Positions 27,389 to 36,838 of a stretch of 64,000 nucleotides of DNA are shown in pieces. The notes under the pieces were generated by a model. That model made no database searches and was not told where the DNA came from. It saw only the letters and a list, made by a program, of their open reading frames with translations. Position 1 is the first letter of the stretch, and each line of letters starts with the position of its first letter. The DNA lies in the NCBI RefSeq assembly GCF_900403705.1, contig NZ_OUNR01000001.1:1-64000 (forward strand), read 5' to 3'. This DNA comes from Nitrospira lenta. GTDB lineage: Bacteria; Nitrospirota; Nitrospiria; Nitrospirales; Nitrospiraceae. The translations under genes and the position numbers were made by a program.

Positions 27389-28050
27389 CAGCAACACCCT
27401 TTCCCCGGCTGCGGCACCGAAGATGTCTTCCGCAGCAGGATTGTTCGATTGACCTCCTTTCATCCCGGTGTCGCCTGCGGAGACTGCCCGATCCGTATCT
27501 GCAGTCACCGTAGCATGAGGCCGTGAGAATTGGAGACGAGTCACATGAGAATTTGTCGCTAGTCGAACGTCCCGCGTGACCTGATGCAGATTCAGATATT
27601 CGCACCAAATAATCAAGACCGGCGCCGGCGCCGGCGCTGCCGAGCCACGATCCTCCACAATCCCGATCCAAAGAGACGGGCCTCTCCAAATACTCTGGAA
27701 GTCGAGCGCCACGGCCACACCTCACGATAGGGATCCCCCCGTTGGAAGCACGCACAATCCATAGCGGAGCAGGACGACCCACTGCTCCCTGCCATTTTTA
27801 CCGCTCTCGTAATACGACTTTGAGGAAGGGTTAACACACCGATCAGCGCGGGGTCGTATATATGTCGCAGATAAATTGGGGCAGCCGGTTCTTCTCGAAC
27901 CGTTCATTCCCCTAGCACGCTGTCATCGGACAGGGTCCGGCGGGACCGGGCGGCGGAAGTGAATCGATACCGGTCCATCTCATGGGAAAGCGTCTCAACG
28001 CCTTCAATACCCGAAAATATATTTTGGGCCACTGGGATTCAGAGGAGATC
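27389..28050. other. Divergent intergenic region between the HTH-TOBE gene and the esterase
   Basis: About 660 bp without a convincing gene. A GCCGGC-type repeat run lies near 27624-27641. AT-rich sequence around 27855-27870 (CGTATATATGTCG) is a candidate promoter zone for the leftward genes. The right end holds a palindrome, described separately. Several open frames overlap here, but none has an SD or a recognisable product. Confidence 0.45.
28010..28028. promoter_or_regulatory. AT-rich palindrome before the carboxylesterase gene
   Basis: The 19-bp sequence has CCC and GGG ends flanking the perfect 12-bp palindrome AAAATATATTTT, with one mismatched pair. It lies 22 bases before ATG 28051, just upstream of the AGGAG. 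It could be a repressor site or form a hairpin in the leader. Function is inferred from position only. Confidence 0.4.
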
Positions 28051-29718
28051 ATGATTCGCGCTGAAAAAACCGAGCGGCGGCTTACTGTCGCACATCTCGT
28101 AGGTCTCATTCTGTTGCTCCTCATCGTTGCCGCCTGCACCCAATCGCCGTCACACAATATTCCCCCCGGCCTTGGCGCCCCCTCCATTCAGCCGGACAAT
28201 ACGGTCGTACGGATCGAAGGGGGAACGATCGAGGGCACGGTCTCCCGCAAGGTCCTGTCATTTAAAGGCGTGCCCTTCGCCGCGCCGCCGACAGGACCTT
28301 ACCGCTGGCGCGCGCCGCAACCGGTCATACCCTGGACGGGAGTGCGCAAGGCCGCGATGTTCGGACATGACTGTATGCAAGCGATAGAAACCAGCGCCGC
28401 CACCACGCCGAACTCCTCCCCGTCAGAGGATTGTCTGGTACTGAACGTGTGGCGCCCGGCACACCAGGAGCCGGGCGAGCGGCTGCCGGTCCTCGTCTGG
28501 ATCCATGGAGGCGCCTATGTGAACGGGGGCACTTCGACACCGCTGTATGACGGGAGCGCGTTCGCACGACAGGGCCTCATCGTGGTCAGTATCAACTATC
28601 GGCTCGGACGGTTCGGGTTCTTCGCGCATCCAGCTCTGATCAGCGCGAACGAGGGTCCCATCGGGAACTTTGGGTATATGGATCAGATTGCGGCCTTGCG
28701 ATGGGTACAGCGCAACATCGCGGCGTTCGCCGGAGACTCACACCAAGTGACGCTCATCGGTGAATCCGCAGGCGGCGATTCGGTGATGCATCTGCTCACC
28801 TCACCACAAACAACGGGCCTATTTCAGAGAGCCATTGTGATGTCTGGGCATGGGCGTATGCATGCGCTCGGGGGATACACGCTGAGCGGAGGGACCCCGC
28901 AGAAGCCGTCCGCCGACCAGATCGGTGTCAATTTCGCGAAGAGCTTGGGGATCATCGATACCGGACCTCGCGCACTGAGCGCGTTGCGCGATCTCCCGGC
29001 AGACAAAATATGCGGCGATCTCAGCACCTCTTGGCTACTGAGATCCACCCTGGGCCCGCCGACCTATGCCAAGGGCGCCATCGTCGATGGATCAATCGTC
29101 ATCACCTCCCCAGAGGAAATGCTGCGCCGCAAGAAAGCGAACAAGGTACCGCTGATGATCGGAACCACCAGCCAAGACCTTTCCCCGGCAGTTCCTCCTT
29201 CCGCGAAAGACCCGCTGGCGTACTTCGGCCTGAACACCAAACAGGCGCGCGCACTCTACAAAGCAGACGGCCTGCTCATGCCGAACGACATGTACGCAGC
29301 CGCAGGCGCCGACATGACGATGCACGAGCCCGCGCGCTTTGTCGCACACCAAATGACGCAAGCGGGAATGCCGGTCTGGCTCTACCGCTTCAGCTACGTA
29401 GCCGATTCATTGCGCCCGAAGATTCGCGGAGCGGCGCATGCCAGCGAACTACCCTTCGTCTTCGGCACGCTCCTAGCCCGGTACGGCGAGGCCGTCACGG
29501 AAAGAGATCGGAGGACGGAATCGTCCGTGAACGCCTACTTCGCCAACTTCGCGAAGCATGGCGATCCGAATGGAGCCGGCTTGCCGACCTGGCCCACCTT
29601 CGATCCGGGGCGATCCGACTTGATGATGTTCACGATGGACAATGGACCGGTCATCATCCCCGATCCATTGAAAGAGCGGCTCGACCTCGTCGAGCAAGCG
29701 GCAAAAGCCTGGCGATAG
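28051..29718 (+). CDS. Type B carboxylesterase lipoprotein
   Basis: The 555-residue protein has a lipoprotein signal peptide (VGLILLLLIVAACTQS, lipobox VAAC). A carboxylesterase family domain follows, with GTVSRKVLSFKGVPFAAPPTG, the oxyanion region PVLVWIHGGAYVNGG, and nucleophile motif LIGESAGGDSVM (serine near residue 235). A histidine in RGAAHASELPFVFG is the likely triad base. It hydrolyses carboxylic esters; the substrate is unknown. ATG 28051 has AGAGGAG five bases upstream and opens the signal peptide, so the longer frame from 27982 is rejected. Confidence 0.9.
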   Translation: MIRAEKTERRLTVAHLVGLILLLLIVAACTQSPSHNIPPGLGAPSIQPDNTVVRIEGGTIEGTVSRKVLSFKGVPFAAPPTGPYRWRAPQPVIPWTGVRKAAMFGHDCMQAIETSAATTPNSSPSEDCLVLNVWRPAHQEPGERLPVLVWIHGGAYVNGGTSTPLYDGSAFARQGLIVVSINYRLGRFGFFAHPALISANEGPIGNFGYMDQIAALRWVQRNIAAFAGDSHQVTLIGESAGGDSVMHLLTSPQTTGLFQRAIVMSGHGRMHALGGYTLSGGTPQKPSADQIGVNFAKSLGIIDTGPRALSALRDLPADKICGDLSTSWLLRSTLGPPTYAKGAIVDGSIVITSPEEMLRRKKANKVPLMIGTTSQDLSPAVPPSAKDPLAYFGLNTKQARALYKADGLLMPNDMYAAAGADMTMHEPARFVAHQMTQAGMPVWLYRFSYVADSLRPKIRGAAHASELPFVFGTLLARYGEAVTERDRRTESSVNAYFANFAKHGDPNGAGLPTWPTFDPGRSDLMMFTMDNGPVIIPDPLKERLDLVEQAAKAWR

Positions 29719-29848
29719 ATACCCGCGACAAGAGAAGATCGGCGGCTCTTCATGCAGACGTTGAGAGGAAGAATCGAACGAAGTGACCTCTAGCTTCCCC
29801 CCTACGCTTTTCGTATCATCCTAACTGATAGATTTCCGCGAGGTGATT

Positions 29849-30271
29849 GTGGCAACTGGAATTCTCTTCGGCTATATAGCGCTGCTCTACTTCGGCTCCG
29901 TCATCGCGCCTGGCGTGGGTCTTTCCGGACATCTCCTGACAGAGCTGCCCGTCTGGCTGTTGGATTGGGCTCACGCGCCCGGCTATGGAGTCTTGGCGAT
30001 TCTGTTGACGCTCGGCCTGCAGCGTCGCGGCTGGCCGCTGGGTTATGCGCTGGCGCTGGCAGGGTCGGCAGCCTTTACATTTGGGCTCTTCACCGAATTT
30101 CTCCAAGGCTCGGTCCCCGGGCGGCATTCTTCCTCCGGCGATCTCTTGGTGAATGCGGTCGGAATTGGCATCGCAGCGATGATAATGGTTGTCCGGGAAT
30201 CGCAATCCCCGCTTCAGTCAGATCATTCAACCAGTCCGGCGCCTGCGAGTGAGAGCTCCAACCACGACTAA
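29849..30271 (+). CDS. VanZ-like membrane protein
   Basis: The product of about 140 residues has four transmembrane segments and the VanZ-type pattern WAHAPGYGVLAILL, then TEFLQGSVPGRHSSSGDLLVNAVG. VanZ-like proteins are small membrane proteins of uncertain function. The start is a GTG at 29849 with GAGG five bases upstream; a GTG at 29843 is possible. It is isolated, 130 bp after the esterase, and converges with the sorting-tail island. Confidence 0.8.
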   Translation: MATGILFGYIALLYFGSVIAPGVGLSGHLLTELPVWLLDWAHAPGYGVLAILLTLGLQRRGWPLGYALALAGSAAFTFGLFTEFLQGSVPGRHSSSGDLLVNAVGIGIAAMIMVVRESQSPLQSDHSTSPAPASESSNHD

Positions 30272-30361
30272 AATCCCGCTGACTGCGGCCGATGCCGCAG
30301 CGAACTGATTCTTAATTACATCGAATACCGGCACGCTCAGATGATGCTGAAGCGACCGGGG

Positions 30362-31222
30362 CTACGCGACCCACGCCTTGCGCCACATCAAGCTTGCCGC
30401 TCCCATCAGCCCGGTCCCGAATAACCAGAACGCGGCCGGAACGGGCACCGGCGCGATGTAGCCGACCGACAACTGCGGCCGCATGGCGGGGTCGAGCGAT
30501 TCTTTGGTGAAAAACGCGCGATGGGTTTGCCGCGCATTCTCGTCGGCATTGATCAGCATCCAGCCGAAGTTTGACGATGGCGAGTCCAACCACTCTTGGA
30601 CATCAGCCACCATACCGGGCGTGGACTGCCAAGTCTGGGAAGAAAAAAACTGGCTCCCGACGGCCAAGCTCCCACTGGGCGTCGCTCGAAAATCACCACC
30701 GGGGGTCGTCCAGTCCGTGCTGCCGAAGTGCCGCGCATTCCAGGTTGCGTCGCCGGGGTTGGCAGGAAAGCCCTGGCCCGTCCCTCCGATCGTCGTGGAA
30801 TTTGACCCCGTGCTCCCTTCCCCCCAGTCGGCCGTCACATGGAACAGGCTGATGGTGCGAGACGTTTGATCGCCCAACCCCGGCGCACCGCCGGATCCAG
30901 CCACGATGCCAATAGCCAGCGTCATTGAGACATCGGTAATAATCGAACCGGCTGGAACAGTGCCCGCAATGTCGAAGGCGATCAGCCCACGATGAGCCGC
31001 CAACGCGCCGTTGCCTCCCGAAAATAGGCCGGGCCCCGCTCCGTTACTTCGATTGAACAGGTCCTGGCCGTCGGTATTGGGGATCCCTTGATTGCTGCTC
31101 GCTCCGAAAATCGTGGCATCCTTACTCGCCCCAAGCATCACCGTTTCACCCCGCGCAAACGACACATCCGTCAACACGAGCAAAATCGGCAATATCCGGA
31201 CAAACTGTTTATACGTCGTCAT
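30362..31222 (-). CDS. DNRLRE-like secreted protein with VPxPA sorting tail
   Basis: This 286-residue secreted protein has a signal peptide, a beta-rich DNRLRE-like domain (ASKDATIFGAS, then RGLIAFDIAGTVPAG) and a C-terminal tail APVPVPAAFWLFGTGLMG followed by WRKAWVA. The tail is a VPxPA-CTERM/PEP-CTERM-like signal: motif, hydrophobic helix, basic end. ATG 31222 has AGGAG at good spacing. It overlaps the preceding gene by 14 bp. Two paralogues lie at 31209-32078 and 36839-37750. No exosortase is encoded in this window. Confidence 0.85.
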   Translation of the reverse strand: MTTYKQFVRILPILLVLTDVSFARGETVMLGASKDATIFGASSNQGIPNTDGQDLFNRSNGAGPGLFSGGNGALAAHRGLIAFDIAGTVPAGSIITDVSMTLAIGIVAGSGGAPGLGDQTSRTISLFHVTADWGEGSTGSNSTTIGGTGQGFPANPGDATWNARHFGSTDWTTPGGDFRATPSGSLAVGSQFFSSQTWQSTPGMVADVQEWLDSPSSNFGWMLINADENARQTHRAFFTKESLDPAMRPQLSVGYIAPVPVPAAFWLFGTGLMGAASLMWRKAWVA

Positions 31223-32078
31223 GTTGTCTCCTGCTTGGATGAACGCTGATGGCATGTTGGGACTGATTTATCTTCCGGTGCATCGCTCCGGTCAACGCCA
31301 AAATCCCACTGCCGAACAACCAGGCCGCCGCCGGCACCGGCACCGTAGCGACGTCATAGGTGATCACCAATTGTGGGCGAAGCAATGGATCCATCCAATC
31401 TTTGGTATACAACGCCCGATACGTTCCGGCGGTGCGCTCATCCGGATTGAGCAGCATCCATCCATAGCCGAGCGAGGGCGAATCGAGCATGAATTGCACA
31501 TCCGCGACCAACGCCGGCGTTGAGGCCCAGGTATACGCGCCGTTCACGGTCGATCCCACCACGGTGCTCGCGCTGACAGTCGGACTGAAATCGCCTCCCG
31601 GCGTGGTCCAGGGTTGACTCTGTAGGTACCGCCGGTCGTTCCATGTCGGGCTCGGAGGAATGGCGGGAAAGCCCTGATCCGTTCCACTGATTACCTGCAC
31701 GCCGTATCCCGTCGGACCGTGGGCCCAATCGCCGATGATTCGATGCAGCTCAATCGTCCGCGGCGTCGCATCGGGCGTACCGGTGTCCGCTCCAGCGACC
31801 ATTCCCACATACATGGTCAAATCCGCGCTGACGATCGTAGCCCCGGCGGGAATATTGGCCGCGACATTGAAATCCATCAGCCCCCGTCGCGGCGAGCCGC
31901 TGCTGTCGCCTCCGACGAAGACGGCCGGGCCGCGGCCGATGCTGTTCTCCGGCTGATTTTCAAAAATCGTCGAGACCTTGCCTACCCCCAGCGTCACGGT
32001 GACCGCCGAGGCGTTCACCGGACAGACGCCGATCACGATCAAGATCAGGAGCGTAATAGATGACAACCTCCTAAACAT
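31209..32078 (-). CDS. DNRLRE-like secreted protein with VPxPA sorting tail
   Basis: The 289-residue paralogue of the neighbouring gene has a signal peptide (LLILIVIGVCPVNASA), then GKVSTIFENQ and RRGLMDFNVAANIPAG, and the tail TVPVPAAAWLFGSGILALT. Unusually, 20 or so residues follow the tail (INQSQHAISVHPS), beyond the usual short basic end. That extension coincides with the overlap with the next gene's start. ATG 32078 has GGGAG five bases upstream. Confidence 0.83.
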   Translation of the reverse strand: MFRRLSSITLLILIVIGVCPVNASAVTVTLGVGKVSTIFENQPENSIGRGPAVFVGGDSSGSPRRGLMDFNVAANIPAGATIVSADLTMYVGMVAGADTGTPDATPRTIELHRIIGDWAHGPTGYGVQVISGTDQGFPAIPPSPTWNDRRYLQSQPWTTPGGDFSPTVSASTVVGSTVNGAYTWASTPALVADVQFMLDSPSLGYGWMLLNPDERTAGTYRALYTKDWMDPLLRPQLVITYDVATVPVPAAAWLFGSGILALTGAMHRKINQSQHAISVHPSRRQHDDV

Positions 32079-32103
32079 CGCCTCTCCCTTCATTACACCC
32101 GCC

Positions 32104-33489
32104 CTACAACCCGCGCAGGAAATTCAGCACGTGCTGTTTGTCGATTTCAGTCAATCGATTGAACCGGGCCACGGACTCGTTGGCCTCCGATGCCGGATAG
32201 CGCCAGTCGCCCCGGCCTGCGTGCGCGGTAATGGCCTCCACTAAATCCTTCGTGCGCCCGTCGTGCAGCAGAAAAAACCGGTCGCTCAACCCCCAAAGCG
32301 GCGCCGTGCGGAATTCATCGCCCCGCGCATCCCCCTGAGTGATGTCGTCGGCCAAACCGGGCCCCATATTGTGGAGCAGCAGATCGGAGTAGAGCCTCAC
32401 TTCTTGATCGCGCAGGAATGGATGGGCGACGTTGCCGGTCCGCAGCATCGGCGTGTGACACATCGCACAACCGACCTCGCCGAACAGCCCTCGCCCACGA
32501 ACGATCGAGTCAGTCTCCGGCAACGGTTCAGGCGGCGCTAGGAACCGGACAAACAGCGACGCTTTCACCACATCGCTGAGCGCATCGAGGGGCGTACCCG
32601 CATCCATGTGGACGGTGCTTTCCGGCGTCATGGTGAACCGGCAGGCCGCCGCCTCTTCGACCTCCTGAGGGAAGAGATCCGTCGTAATGCCCTGCTCGAC
32701 GTTGAACGCCTGCGCGACGAAGAGTTCGATCGACTTGACCTGCGCCTTCCATCCGAATCGCGAGACCGTATGATCGTGTTCGTTGGTGTTCGGACGCCCG
32801 GCCCCATTGGCGCGGCCGCGAATGCCTGACGCAAACTTTCTCGCGCTGTCGGCCCGCATATTGGCGAGAATCGCCGCGTCATCGATCGCTTCGATCAGCC
32901 CCGCGCCGAACATGGGAGTCGGAATGCGGAAACTCAGATTATTCAACGCCGCTGCCCGCCTGAAATTTGGTTGCTGCAAAAAGCAGCCCGGCGCATCCGA
33001 ACGTCCACTGATCGTAAACAACGCTTGCACCCCGTCCTCCTGCTTGCCGTCTTGGGGAAACTTGAACCGCGCGACGCGGACAGGTCCGTCCACTGCGATA
33101 AACGGCGGAATCTCATTGGTCGCTCCTTCTCGCGTGGCCAATTCCACTTGAGGATTGACGAGCGGGCTCGTGCCGCCGAGATGCGGATGCGCATGACATC
33201 CGCCGCAACTGTCCAGATTGAACCGCGGCCCTAATCCAGAACGTGTCGCCGGCGCTGTTCCCTGAACAGACGCCGCCTCATTGAATACCCGATGCCCATC
33301 GATGAATAGCTGATGCTCAACGTGAGGCAACTCTTTGAACGCGGTGCCGCTTCGACTCGGCGTCTTCCGTGCGCCAGGATCGTGCGCCTTGAACGGCGGC
33401 GCGATCTGAGAGCCGGCTTCCATCCACGGAAAAAGAATGGCCAACAGGAACCCGGCGACTGCCACTTGCGAAGCCCGTGCGAACGACAT
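32104..33489 (-). CDS. Di-heme oxidoreductase (DHOR) family c-type cytochrome
   Basis: The 461-residue protein has a signal peptide and two heme-binding motifs, CGGCH (about residue 95) and CAMCH (about residue 340), in the context of the di-heme thiol-oxidoreductase-like family (FNLDSCGGCHAHPHLGG; FGEVGCAMCHTPML). It should be a periplasmic di-heme c-type cytochrome matured by the ccm system encoded at 16.6-23.6 kb. The physiological substrate is unknown. It sits inside the sorting-tail island, 25 bp upstream in transcription of a VPxPA gene, but has no such tail itself. Confidence 0.88.
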   Translation of the reverse strand: MSFARASQVAVAGFLLAILFPWMEAGSQIAPPFKAHDPGARKTPSRSGTAFKELPHVEHQLFIDGHRVFNEAASVQGTAPATRSGLGPRFNLDSCGGCHAHPHLGGTSPLVNPQVELATREGATNEIPPFIAVDGPVRVARFKFPQDGKQEDGVQALFTISGRSDAPGCFLQQPNFRRAAALNNLSFRIPTPMFGAGLIEAIDDAAILANMRADSARKFASGIRGRANGAGRPNTNEHDHTVSRFGWKAQVKSIELFVAQAFNVEQGITTDLFPQEVEEAAACRFTMTPESTVHMDAGTPLDALSDVVKASLFVRFLAPPEPLPETDSIVRGRGLFGEVGCAMCHTPMLRTGNVAHPFLRDQEVRLYSDLLLHNMGPGLADDITQGDARGDEFRTAPLWGLSDRFFLLHDGRTKDLVEAITAHAGRGDWRYPASEANESVARFNRLTEIDKQHVLNFLRGL

Positions 33490-33505
33490 CAGAAAAGACC
33501 TTTCA

Positions 33506-35212
33506 TCAAAAATGAATTCCCTGCGACTCGGGAGTCTTGATCTTGTTTCTTCGCCTCATCTCAACGATCGCGGCCAATCCACTGCCAAAAAGCCACACCG
33601 CCGCCGGAACCGGCACAGGAGCCACGCCACTCACGGCATAGCCACTGAAACTCGTGGCGACGAAGCTGGCAAAGGTGCCGTCGTAGGCGAGATCCGTATT
33701 CAGATACCGATCCCAGCTCAATCCGTTGTAGTGCCAGAGATTGAGATCGTAAAACTTTTGCCCACCGTCGACTTGCAGCGACAGGTACACCGGATCGCCG
33801 GTCGTATAGCCGGTGGCGGAAAAATCCCAGGCCCCGAGCACCGCCTGGCCGGGCGTGAGCAGGCCCTGTAGCACACTGACCTGGCTGGGGTTCATCAACG
33901 CCGCTGTGAGGCTCAGGCTCGAAGGGGCGGTCGCCGCTTGAAAGCTCGCGCCGACTAGCTTGCCCGTCGCGCTATCCGTGATCAACATCCGCTGCGTCAC
34001 CGCGCGATCAATCGTCGTGGCCACTCCGGCTTGGCCCGTTGCGGCCGTCGACACCGTCACACTATGGTTGGTCTGATCGTAGACACCGCCAAGAGCCTGC
34101 ACCTGCCCACTGCCGCTCCAACTGCCCGCGCTGATCGGCGTATAGGTCCCGTTCGCCGCCGTGGCCTTCGCCGCCATGCGGATCGTCCCGTCGTTGATGA
34201 GAGCGCCTGTGCTCGTCACGGTGCTGCCAGTTCCAACATCCATTGTCACGACCGACGCGCTATTGATGGTGAGCGCAGAGGCCGTAAACGCCGCGCCATC
34301 ACTCAAGCTGAGCTGTCCGGTGCCGGATTGGCCGACGTGGACCCCGTGGAGATTGGTCCATTGCGAGCTCGCCCCATTCACCATCACCGTGCCCTTGGAA
34401 CCGTTGAAGATGCCGAGACCGGAATCCTGCACTGAACCATCAACGGCCAAGACCGCCCCGTTGGTCACAGTCAGACGGCCTACTCCGCCACCTCCATCAA
34501 TCCCAATACCCACTTGCAACCCAGAAGTGCCGACGTTCCAGGAGGAGCCCGGCCCGTCAACCACCACAATGCCGGTGCCCGTGCTGTACCGTCCAACCGT
34601 GCCGTAATAGGTTGTGGCGGACGCGCCATTCTTGATCGTCAACAATCCCGTTCCACGATCGCCCACTGCCAGCGCGTTGTTTAACTGCGAGCCGGCGCCA
34701 TCGACCGTGGCAATCCCCGTCGAGCCAACGGCATCACCAAGCGCGGCCCCATTGGCCAAGATTCCGCCGTTCGAGATGTTCAGGATGCCCGTCGAGTTGT
34801 TCGCAAAACCGACGCGCAGACTGAGGCCGCTCATCAATCCGCCATTGGTCAGATTAATGACCCCAATGCCGCCGGCACCGTTGCCGGCAGTAATGCGGGA
34901 GGCGCCGAACCCTTGCCAGGCCGACCCGGCCCCATCGACCGAGATCGTACCGGTGACACCTGCCGCATTGCCTAGATTCGCCGTCACGCTTCCTAGATTG
35001 ACAGTGCTGCCCGAATCGAGCACGACCGCACCATTGGAGGTGGTTCCGATCGAGACGGTTGAACCATTGGTCCAGTTTGCTGAGTTGACGGGATTGACAT
35101 CTCCGGTTGTGAGAAGAGCCGCTTGCGCCAGCCCAGCGACCAGCCCTACCATCGCCGCCGGCAGGGCAAATGCACCGCTTAACATGAGTGTCGATACGTT
35201 GACTCGCCGCAT
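33506..35212 (-). CDS. Secreted repeat protein with VPxPA sorting tail
   Basis: The 568-residue protein has a signal peptide and many imperfect beta repeats of the kind VDGAGSxW...GNxGxGxLxISNGG (residues 60-320). These resemble the right-handed beta-helix repeats of autotransporter-like surface proteins. A non-repeated domain and the tail APVPVPAAVWLFGSGLAAI follow, ending in basic residues. AGGAGG stands seven bases before ATG 35212. A surface structural or adhesive role is inferred from the repeats. Confidence 0.82.
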   Translation of the reverse strand: MRRVNVSTLMLSGAFALPAAMVGLVAGLAQAALLTTGDVNPVNSANWTNGSTVSIGTTSNGAVVLDSGSTVNLGSVTANLGNAAGVTGTISVDGAGSAWQGFGASRITAGNGAGGIGVINLTNGGLMSGLSLRVGFANNSTGILNISNGGILANGAALGDAVGSTGIATVDGAGSQLNNALAVGDRGTGLLTIKNGASATTYYGTVGRYSTGTGIVVVDGPGSSWNVGTSGLQVGIGIDGGGGVGRLTVTNGAVLAVDGSVQDSGLGIFNGSKGTVMVNGASSQWTNLHGVHVGQSGTGQLSLSDGAAFTASALTINSASVVTMDVGTGSTVTSTGALINDGTIRMAAKATAANGTYTPISAGSWSGSGQVQALGGVYDQTNHSVTVSTAATGQAGVATTIDRAVTQRMLITDSATGKLVGASFQAATAPSSLSLTAALMNPSQVSVLQGLLTPGQAVLGAWDFSATGYTTGDPVYLSLQVDGGQKFYDLNLWHYNGLSWDRYLNTDLAYDGTFASFVATSFSGYAVSGVAPVPVPAAVWLFGSGLAAIVEMRRRNKIKTPESQGIHF

Positions 35213-35285
35213 AAAAGAACCTCCTGATGAATCGATCATGCCAGCTGCCGTTCGCACATCAGCTGATACGTGACTCTTTATCGAC

Positions 35286-36143
35286 CTATGCCGCCGTATG
35301 ATTTCTCTCTCGCTTCGTCACTCCCGCCATCGCCGCGAGACCGCTCCCAAACAACCAGACCGCTGCGGGAACCGGCACGGGGGTGAGGGTTTCAAGCCCG
35401 CGGAAACCGACTAGCCCGCTGGCCTGTAAGGAAAATCCGCTCGACGTAATCGAATAGAGGGCGCCTTGCTGGGTCACGCCCCAGAGCGTGCCGTCGGGGG
35501 TAAAGGCAATGTCCTGCACTCCTGCGCCTGGGCCATCGCCTTGCGGTCCAATGTAGGTTGAATTTCCCGTAATGGGATCGACGGTCCGCAGACCGCGCGT
35601 GCTCGCATCACCCGATTGATTGACGCCATACATGATCCCGGTCGCGATATTCGCGGTCAAGGCACTCAACGCCGCGGCATTAGTCGAGCCAATGAGCGTG
35701 GCAACGCCGGTCGTGCGATTGATACTGTACAAATTGTTGATGGTCCCGCCGACCGGCAGCCCCGAGCCATATAACGTTCCGTCACTACCTACCGCCAAGC
35801 CCGTCATGAAACTGATCCCCCCGGCATCGGTGGTGGTCAACGGCGCGACGAGCGTGCCAGCGCCGGTAGTTGGATCGATGGTGATGAGCCGGCTGGTCGT
35901 ATTGGAACCCGCAATCGCGTAGTACGTGCCGTCCGGTGCGAGAGCGAGGTCTTGCAATGCGGAGAATCCGGAATTACCGAGGAGGGTCTGAGCCCCCGTG
36001 ATCGTATCGATGCGATAGACCCCTGCGAGAAAGGTATTATTACCCTGCTGCAACCCGATCAAATCCGCATGCCCCGGTGTGACATCGATCCACGACACCA
36101 TGAGTCCGACTGCGATGATTGCGAAGGATGCCCACCGCTTCAT
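35286..36143 (-). CDS. Beta-propeller-like secreted protein with VPxPA sorting tail
   Basis: The 285-residue protein has a signal peptide and five or six repeats of the type YRIDTITGAQTLLG / LYSINRTTGVATLIG, as in small beta-propellers. The tail is TPVPVPAAVWLFGSGLAAM. ATG 36143 has GGAGG six bases upstream, so the long upstream extension of the frame to 36518 is rejected. An AT-rich stretch just upstream (36155-36168) may hold the promoter. Confidence 0.82.
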   Translation of the reverse strand: MKRWASFAIIAVGLMVSWIDVTPGHADLIGLQQGNNTFLAGVYRIDTITGAQTLLGNSGFSALQDLALAPDGTYYAIAGSNTTSRLITIDPTTGAGTLVAPLTTTDAGGISFMTGLAVGSDGTLYGSGLPVGGTINNLYSINRTTGVATLIGSTNAAALSALTANIATGIMYGVNQSGDASTRGLRTVDPITGNSTYIGPQGDGPGAGVQDIAFTPDGTLWGVTQQGALYSITSSGFSLQASGLVGFRGLETLTPVPVPAAVWLFGSGLAAMAGVTKRERNHTAA

Positions 36144-36838
36144 TACACACCTCCATCTATATAAATAAGTTTTGGAAGAATACGCTCGATCACCGCCGAA
36201 TACGGACGACCGCCTGAGTACCAAACCCGTCTCGTTTTTGAGGGGAAGGAAAGCACCACGACCTGAACGCAACGATACCTGTTCCGGGTCTTTCAAAAAG
36301 ACCGCCGAAACCAGCTTCAGAAAGCGAACAGGAAGGACTTTCGTCTGTGGGCGAACGTGGCACATCGATCTGTCCTCACTGAAGTGGCGGTACCTGTGTA
36401 CCGGTCCAACCCATACAGTCCACATGTCTGCCAGGCAGATACCGTTGACCGCCGGTTTCTCTTCAGCGGCGAACCCACCCCGCCGCCTTGACCGCCCGAT
36501 CGAAACCGAGAGGCCCACAGGCCAGGTACTCGCCGCCGCAAAGATGATTCCGTTGCCTTACACAATAACGACGCCAGAGCAGCATGCGTAGACATGCCGT
36601 TGCGAACCACCAACGGCGAGTCGGTCTCTACCAGCACTTATCTGGTCGTGACGGATGACTCGGCTGCATTCCCTTGAACGAAAAGACTCACAGACGCTTG
36701 AGTGAATTGACTGCCCCCACAGAGGCAACAGCACACCGATACGGGCTTAGCCGTGACGCGCTCCTTTCGAGACCATTCGAATCCGCATGAGAGACATGGC
36801 ACGATCGTCCCTCTCAAGGACGACCGTGCCCAGGTGTC
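36144..36838. other. Intergenic region of about 700 bp
   Basis: Overlapping open frames on both strands are present, but none has an SD, a plausible composition or a recognisable domain. A small hairpin CGGTAC-CTGT-GTACCG lies at 36388-36403. I searched for c-di-GMP and similar riboswitch cores by eye and saw none. The leftward promoter for the gene starting at 36143 should be at its left end. Confidence 0.45.

Noticed and set aside
27624-27641. Short GCCGGC tandem run as a microsatellite of interest
   Set aside because: Only about three units are present and this is common in GC-rich DNA.
36172-36637. Overlapping open frames of 106-139 codons on both strands in the 36.1-36.8 kb gap
   Set aside because: They lack SD sequences and recognisable composition, and overlap each other antisense; high GC content alone produces such frames.
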